This document shows positions 1-7,600 of a stretch of 10,495 nucleotides of DNA, one piece after another (the first letter of the stretch is position 1; the number at the start of each line of letters is the position of its first letter). Under the pieces are notes generated by a model. That model did not search any database, was not told the origin of the DNA, and saw only the letters and a program-made list of their open reading frames with translations. The translations under genes were made by a program, and so were the position numbers. Location of the stretch: NCBI GenBank assembly GCA_026770585.1, contig MU646529.1:154668-165162 (forward strand). Reading direction: 5' to 3'. This DNA comes from Baffinella frigidus (taxonomy: Eukaryota; Cryptophyceae; Cryptomonadales; Baffinellaceae).

Positions 1-115
1 CCCCCCCCCGTTGGCAAGCGGTGGGGGGGAGGTTGATGACGTGATGACGTGGCGTGATGACCATGCATGCGTCCATTTAAAACTTAGAAGGACGCAACAC
101 GGGGACACGACGGAC

Positions 116-243
116 CTGATGATCATGAAGGTCGCGGACAAGATCGAGGACATGTTGAAGCCGTAGGAGATCGACACGCAGAGGAAGTCAAAGAGAGCGA
201 TCCCCGCGAGAAGCCCCAACACCACCGCCGCCTCTGACGCCAT
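116..243 (-). CDS. P5 ATPase exon: M3/M4 transmembrane hairpin
   Basis: The acceptor is CTCGCAG just above 243. The exon reads in phase 0 for 42 codons plus 2 nt and ends before GTCCGT. Residues MASEAAVVLGLLAGIALFDF form a hydrophobic M3 helix. After the short turn SYGFN comes the start of M4, ILSATFMII, at the position where P5 ATPases have the helix leading into the SVVPPxLP motif. Reading straight through the proposed donor gives R-S-V-V-S-P, which resembles that motif and then diverges, so the exact 3' end is uncertain. It joins in frame to the preceding exon (SPLEFQ, then MASEAA) with the spacing seen in P5B proteins. Two truncated copies lie on its 5' side at 415-499 and 627-716. Confidence 0.75.
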
Positions 244-1569
244 CTGCGAGTGGAAAATAAATAAATAACTTTAAAAAACCTTTTTCTATCTTAATAAATA
301 ACTTTGTATCACCTTTTTGCTATCTTACGGGTGGGTTGTGTGATACGGTAAAGCTATGTCAAGGCCAAGATAGAAAATTACACCTCTAAGATAGCACAGA
401 CCGGTGATCAAAATAGCCGTAGAAGATCGACACGTAGAGGAGGTCAAAGAGCGCGATCCCGGCGAGCAGACCCAGCACCACCCGAGCCTTCGACGCAATC
501 TGCACACAGCACGATCACGGACCAGTATTGTCGACGCGTCCCATCATATTTCGCAAGGCATCGATCGAAACTATTTCCGGTGCAAATCTTGGCATGTTAA
601 ACCGCAGACGTACGAAATGGCGTAAAAGCCGTACGGCTTGAGATCGACACGCAGAGGAAATCGAACAGCGCTATTCCCGCCAGCAGCCCCAACACCACCC
701 GCACCTCCGACGCCATCTGTGCACACCAACATCCTCCACCGTTACTCCCTAGCAACGGAGGTTCCGTTTTGCCTTGAGACGTCCCGCTCTCGACGTTTGG
801 CTCGGCAGGCAGCGCTCGTGCAGTCGAGAAGCACGAATAACCCACCAGTACATCCCAAGCCAACACCATGCATCGTTCCGCCAGACACCGGATTTAATCG
901 CCATACAAGTATTATTTAATTGCTGTTGGCAACGAAAATTACTACACGATTTGCTCATAAAAGTAATAGTAAAGCGTCTGTGTAGTAAATTTCGTTGCAC
1001 CAAACGCAATTAATTAATACTTTTGTGGAGATGAAGGTCGCCGGAAACAATGCGCCGTAACCCCTGGTACAAATCTGCAAGAATCTACGGTCAAATTCCT
1101 TCGGAAAGCGAGTGGATGTTCAGCAGTCGCATTTCAGAAAACCGTGTGGGCCATCTTAAGGGCGGAAGTTGCTATCTGGACTCGCGGGGACGGATGCCTG
1201 GAACTCGAGGGGCGAACCGAAGAGGAGGGTGCGGAACAGCGCCCCAACGTTCACGGATGTGTACCACAGACCCAGCATGTCAACTTGAGAATATTCGGCC
1301 AACCCGAGTGAGGCAGTGCTATGACCCGGCAACCATCACCCTCCCAGCGCTCCGCAACCGACGCAAGGCGTGATGGTTCAGGGGTTAGGGGTTTGGCTCT
1401 CTGCGGCGTTCAGGTGTTGGGGGTTTGGGGTTTGGGATTCAGCGGGGGAGGATTGCCTGGAACTCGAGAGGTGAGCCGAAGAGGAGGGTGCGGAACAGCG
1501 CCCCACGCGTCGACCTGCACGATCCAGCCTCGGTTTGAGCCACTTCGGAAACGCGTTGAGCGAGAGAGA

Positions 1570-1613
<44 letters not shown>

Positions 1614-1656
1614 TGGAGAGAGAGGGAGAGAGAGATGCAGAGAGAGAGAGGGAGAA

Positions 1657-1687
<31 letters not shown>

Positions 1688-4600
1688 GAGAGAGAGAGCG
1701 AGCGAGCCGCGGGCTGGGCCACCCAGACTCAGGTAGAGACAACGCAGGTCGACGCGCCATACCGTCGATTTAACGTGAACACGTTCATTTTCAAACACCT
1801 GGTGTGCTATCGTGAGTATGGAAGTTGCTATCTCAGCCTTGAAGTGTCCTAGTGGGGGAGTACCTTTCTGCTTGCGAGAAGAGTGGGGCAGTTCTGTATT
1901 CCAACCTCGAGGTGTATTGGGGCATATCTGATAGTGGGGAAGTACCCTTCCTGCGTGCGGCATTTAAAACACCTGGTGTGCTATCGTGAGGATGGAAGGT
2001 GCTATCTTAGCCTCGAGATAACGCGTCGACTTATTCCTGCGCCATGTCGGCCATTCGTTCGACGCAAATAAGTTGGCCGCAGGAATAATGCGAAATTGGT
2101 CAAGGTAACGGTGCTGGTATGGGGAGGGAGAAGGGAAGGGGGGGAGGGGGGAGGCGTGGGGGGGGGGGGGGAATCTCCAATGGCTCCAATGACAAAGCGG
2201 GGGGAGGACCGAGCGCCGACGGGGGGGACGACCGCGACGGCCCCCTCCTCCACATCATCTGGCATCATGTGCGCGGGCGCACAGCAGGGAGGACCGACGA
2301 CAGGGGAAGGAGGACGGAGACGGGGGGGACGAGAAGGGAAGGGGGAAGGGAAGGTGAAGCGGAGATGAAACGGAAAACACCGGAGATGTAACGGAAAACA
2401 CCCGCATGTCAAAGTGAGGATTTCGTTTTCAGGTGAGGGGAGGAGGGGCGGACCGTGCGCCGACGTGGGTGACGACCGCGACGACGCCCTCCTCCACATC
2501 ATCCGGCATCATGTGCGTGGGGGCGCCCGTCGCGTGCAGGAGGTGCGTCCCTGAGAAGAGGAACACCTGCGGAGTCCCAACGGCTCCAATCACTCCAATG
2601 GCTCCACAGGGGGGACCGTGCGCCTCATCGCACCCCTGATCATCTTCGTAGCTGGACAATGTGCGAAGGTGTACACGATGCGTGCGGAGGTAGGCGTGTG
2701 TGCTGACAACCGAGCGTGCATGAGGTGGGTTCAGGAGAAGTGGAAGAGACCTTCTTGCCGTCGGAGGAGTCCGGGTGGCGGGGGCGCGCGTCTGGCTCTA
2801 CGGGGAACTTCTGCATCGGCATCTGCGAAACGGTGCACGTCGATATATGTTAATAGCGCAGGAATTTTTTGTCGAATAGAGCAGGCACTGTTTCAGCTCT
2901 ATGGCAGACAGAGATAGAGAAGGAGTTTTTTTGTGGATGGTGTGGGCTCGAAAGCAACTCGAAACGTTGGCGATGCAGAAAAGTCTGGGTGGCGGGGGCG
3001 CGCGTCTGGCTCCACGGGGAACTTCTGCATCGGCATCTGCCGAACGACGGCATATCAAAATATGTGAATAGGCGGTCCGTGTATCGGGCGAAGCGTTGCG
3101 TTTTAGTGTGCGTATGCGACGAAGCGTCGCGTTTTATACGCGAAACACACTACAAGACAACACTATAAGACGCCGATTCGCGGGTGGCGGGGGCACGCGT
3201 CGGCATCTGCGAAACCCACGTCAGGACATTACTGGGAATTTCAGAACGCAGCGTTTCATCAAAACACACCAAAACACTCCTGATAAACACAATAAAAGAC
3301 AACGCTTCACTAACGTACCGTCTCGCCAGTGAGCATGCTTTCGTCGACAACGCACGCCCCCGCAATCAAGATCGCGTCGCCTTCGATTACTGGGCACACT
3401 AATACGCGACTCTTCGTCTGATTCGCACACTGACAGGAAACGCTTCCTCTCATTCACAAACTAAACCTCAACACTTTGCCAGATAAGCACACTAAAAGGC
3501 AACGCTTCAATAACGTACCGTCTCGCCGGTGAGCATGCACTGATCCACAACACACGCCCCAGCAACCAGAATCGCGTCGGCCGCAATCATCACCCCACTG
3601 CTCCCTCTTTCCGCCTCATCCTTCCCGCACACCAAAACGCGACGCTTCGTCGAAAACGCATACTAAAACGCAACGCTTCGCTTGATACGCACACTAGAAC
3701 CCGACGCTTCGCCTGATGAACACACTTAAAGACAACGAGTCGCGTACCGTTTCGCCCGTCAGCATGCTTTCATCCACAACACACGCACCCGCAACCAGGA
3801 TCGCGTCCGCCGCGATCATCACCCAACTGCTCCCTTCGTCCTCCTCCTCCTCCTTCCCGCACACGAAAACGCGACGCTTCGCCTGATATACACACTAAGA
3901 CGTGACGATTCGTCTGATACGCACACTAAACCGCACCGATTCGCCTGATACAAACACTAAAAGACAACGCTTCACAAACGTACCGTCTCGCCAGTGAGCA
4001 TGCTCTCATCCACAACGCACGCCCCCGCAACCAGAATCGCGTCGGCCGCGATCATCACCCCACCGCCCCCCCCCTCCTCCTCCTCGTCCTTCCCGTCGCC
4101 GCCGTCGTTGACGAGACACACCACATCACCCACGCACCTGCGCGGACACAGCATCAACGTCAGGGAAAAGCGTTCCAGGAAAAAACGTTGGGAGGGTTGA
4201 GAAATATTTCACAGAACGATGTCAGAACAGCAAGATTTCTCCCGGACCCCTCCTCCTCGTCTTTCCCGTCGCCACCGTCGTTGCCGAGACACACCACATC
4301 ACCCACGCACCTGCGAAGGCACAGCACGCGGATCAATTGTTTTCTATGGTTTGTGGATTACGGTTAATCCCACTGCCCCCCCCCCCCTCCTCCTCGTCCT
4401 TGCCGTCGCCACCGTCGTTGACGAGACACACCACATCACCCACGCACCTGCGCCATCAACGCACGCGTTTCAGGAGAAATTATTGCAGGAAAAAACGTTC
4501 GGAGGTTGGAGACAGATTTGACAGAAATGGTTTAGATCCGATTTGACAGAAATGGTTCAGAATATTTTGACATGCCACGGTCTGGTAGTTGCGGTGTGTG

Positions 4601-7600
4601 TTCACTGTGAAACACCTCACGCTCTTCTGACTCTGCATTACCTTCAAGCCAGGTTCCAAGATAATGCGCGAATCCTCGAGTTCAGCAAGGTTTCCCATGC
4701 CACGGCAAAAGCGTCAGTTGGTGTCAGAGCGTCAGTTGGTGTCAGAGCGTCAGTTGATGTCAGAGTAACAGCCGGTCAATTGCAGCTAGTAATTGTTGCA
4801 ACATCCTGTGCTGCGTCAAGTGATTTTTCAAGTCACGCGAGAGTCGAGAGTCCTGCGCTGTACACTAACCGCTTTACGCATGGCGGGGGCCGTACAGTTC
4901 AGCGCAGACGAGGCGTCGCCATTTGTCTGAGCGCTTGGTCCAGACAAGCTCGTTGATCATCGAGATGGCATGCAGCTCGAGGCGCTGTTGCCGCTCCGTC
5001 CAGACCTTGATGACCCCGCACGCGAGCACCAGCGCACACTGCCGTGTAACGCGAAACGCGATTAGTGAGAAGCAATTGGTGTAAAGCAATGAATGTAAAG
5101 TAACTCCAAAATTGGCGTAAAACACCTAGTATAAAGCAATTAGTGTACAACACTTAGTGTGAAGCGATGAGTGTAAAGCGTAAAGCGTAAAACGTAAAAC
5201 GTGAAGCGATGCGTGTGAATCGCTCAAGCCTTTGCAGCCGCTCCGCCCAGAACTCGATCAGGCCGCACGCTAGCACCAGCGACCGCTGGAACCCGGGGGG
5301 GCAAGTGACTAAGTGTGTACCGGAAAGAGATAGCACACGTACAACTGAACCAGATTCCTTTCAACGGCACCTGCAGGCCAACAGTGACGTACCTAAGTGG
5401 GCGGTTCAGGCAAGGCCCTTTGGCGTGGATGTACATGTGCCAGCCCCTAATTCTGTGACTAATTTTGTACCGAAAAAGGCAAAAATGAGTGAAATACCAG
5501 ATTTTTAAAAAACTGAAAGATAGTTGTACCTGCATGAGGCCGACAGTGACGTATTCCCATAAGAAGGCCAGGAGGACCGCCGCGAACTGGTACATGTAAA
5601 AGGTCGCCCCCCCGGAAACCGGAGGTCACGACGACGCCCCCGGAAACAGGAAGTTATGCCGACACCCGCGGAATTCGGAAGTTATGAGACTAAATTTGTA
5701 TCGGAAAAGGGCAATACAAAAACTGCAGGTTCCCTTCGAAATGAAAAACGAGTGGTACCTGCATGAGGCCGACAGTGACGTAGTCCCAGAAAAAGGCGAG
5801 GATTACCGCCGCGATCTGGTAGATGTAGAAGATCGTCCCGTTCGACCACTACGGGTTTTGACCAGACGCCCCCGGAAACCGGAAGTTGCATGACTCAATT
5901 TGTACCGGAAAAGGGCAATAAAAAATCTGCAGGTTCCCTTCGAAATGCAAAACGAGTGGTACCTGCATGAGGCCGACAGTGACGTAGTCCCAGAAGAACG
6001 CCAGGAGGACCGCCGCGAACTGGTAGATGTAGAAGATTGTGTAGAACTCGTTCTGGCACCCCTGCGAGGCGCGGGAATGGTGCGGTCAGAAGTCACGTCC
6101 GGCGTTCGTGTCCTACACACACACCCCAACTTCGCGTCCATCGCCTGCTGCAGTCATGCGCGAAACTCGCGTGTGACGAGCACGCGAGGACATGCGTCAC
6201 ATCGCTACCGTTGCGAGCGGCAGTCGAGCACGCGAGCAGTGAGATGTGAGACCATACTCGCGGGCAGTGAGATGGTCTGCACTCTCACTGCACCGTCTCA
6301 CTGCTCGCGTTTGCAGCTCGTGGGGGGGACTGATGGTGACAAGCTGACATAAAGTCGGAGAACTAAACCAACTCTTCGCATAGTGGAATCCAAAACCGTC
6401 GCCACATTAGCTCGGGGTGGGAGAAGACCTCCAAGATGGTCGGAATCTCGATCTCGATCTCGTTGCGCCCTTGCACGCCTACGCACCCCCGTACGAAGGT
6501 TAACAGGCAGGTAGTGTACCGGGTCAGCAGGCGAGAGGTCGCCTTGATCCTAGCGTTTGATCTATGTTGGTGGATGGAGAGTCGTGCGAGCTGATGAAAC
6601 ACCTTCACCGTGAAACACCTTCATCGAAGTCAACATTTTGATGCGCAAGAACGTGTGCATTCCCATATGCCCGAACCACCAGCAAACCAAACAACCGGCA
6701 TAGCGAGTCTCGCACAGACGGTGGTGGCGGATGCTTTCTCGCTTTACAGGTTGCGGGACCACCTTGCAGCGCGCCCTTCGCTGCCGCGGGCGAAAGCCCG
6801 GGCCCCTCCGCCGCCCTCAGCGCCCAATCCCCAGCATACGCCTCCCGGATCCTGCCATCGGGTTCGGGGAGCGTCACGGCAAAAGCGAACCACTTTTCGC
6901 GCCGAACCCCGGACTGCCACAACGTTCAGGCTGAGACCTTCTCTTGTTCTGTGGTACTTTCAAGCCGGGAGATGAGTGGTCCAAAATTCTATGCTCCGTA
7001 AGACGAACACACTTCGGTACCCACTTACCAGCGGCCGAGTTCATTTTCGCCTTGAAATCACGGTGAAATTCCGGTTGGAATCCAGGGCAATGGATAATAT
7101 TCTAGTACAAATCGGTCAGATGGACTGTATCCGTGAAGGCCCCGGTAGCTGCTAAGTGGGAGGTAGCCCTCACAAGTGGAGACACGAGGCTGTTGACGAG
7201 TCTCAGACTACCGAGCATGCGGTGGTTAGTCCCCTGCGTGGACTAACCAGATTTTTTTTTGCCTCGCAGATCCTGCCATCGGGTTCCCGGAGTGTCACGG
7301 CAAAAGCGAACCACTTTTCACGCCGAGGTCCGGGCTGGGACCTGATGTTGTTGACGAATCAGAGAGTTTTGCTGTTGAAATTGCTGGAGTGGTACAGAGT
7401 TCAAGATGGTCAAATAAAAATAAAATAAGATAGGCAGTTTTCTTCCCGAGCGAGCCAGAGCCCGGGCCGACCAAACTAGTCAACCCAAATCTACCAAACC
7501 GACCGAGCTAGGATGCTTCGATGGAGACACCGCGTGAGCTCCACACGAATGCTTTTCTGTCACTAGTAAAACCCAATTGTGCAGTAAATGTGGTTGCCGT

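Larger units (their letters stand above)
3230..3980 (+). repeat. ~31-bp minisatellite interleaved with TGET-exon copies
   Basis: Units of the type CACACTAAAACGCGACGCTTC followed by GCCTGATACG repeat at about 30-bp spacing at 3394-3510, 3628-3740 and 3865-3977, with weaker versions at 3255-3310. Each block runs directly into the donor side of a TGET-exon copy (AACGCTTCA..ACGTACCGTCTC). Exon end and minisatellite were therefore amplified together. No coding role is seen. Confidence 0.8.
5306..6000. repeat. ~150-230 bp tandem array spanning M1/M2 exon copies
   Basis: A GACTNAATTTGTACCGGAAAA motif starts at about 5306, 5457, 5690 and 5890. CCTGCATGAGGCCGACAGTG recurs at about 5529, 5759 and 5963, and CCCCCGGAAACCGGAAG at about 5609, 5637 and 5870. 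The units include the exon end, its donor and the first part of the intron, so the array is a series of duplications across the exon/intron border. Confidence 0.8.

Noticed and set aside
1378-1963. Long Ser/Leu-rich and Arg/Glu-rich ORFs on both strands
   Set aside because: They are translations of the (GA)n microsatellite at 1560-1702 and open only because the dinucleotide repeat contains no stop codon. The real candidate signals in this interval are the short blocks at 1457-1514 and 1763-1831.
2096-2391. Gly/Arg-rich plus-strand ORFs of about 90 codons
   Set aside because: They arise from G-run sequence and are antisense to the duplicated SGT-exon fragment. They have low complexity and no family resemblance.
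3096-3457. Plus- and minus-strand ORFs over the minisatellite
   Set aside because: They are composed of GACGCTTCG-type units and cross splice sites of exon copies, with no conserved protein content of their own.
3230-3980. CRISPR-like array of repeats and spacers
   Set aside because: Unit length is about 31 bp, but the units are directly adjacent, diverged, and interrupted by exon copies. There are no unique spacers or cas genes, and the context is eukaryotic.
116-6061. P5A (Spf1/ATP13A1-like) assignment
   Set aside because: It was my first reading from the general order of motifs. The details AVVT-x-x-G, RQQRLELH and SPLEF before M3 fit P5B better. It is not fully excluded, because the M4 motif is outside the window.
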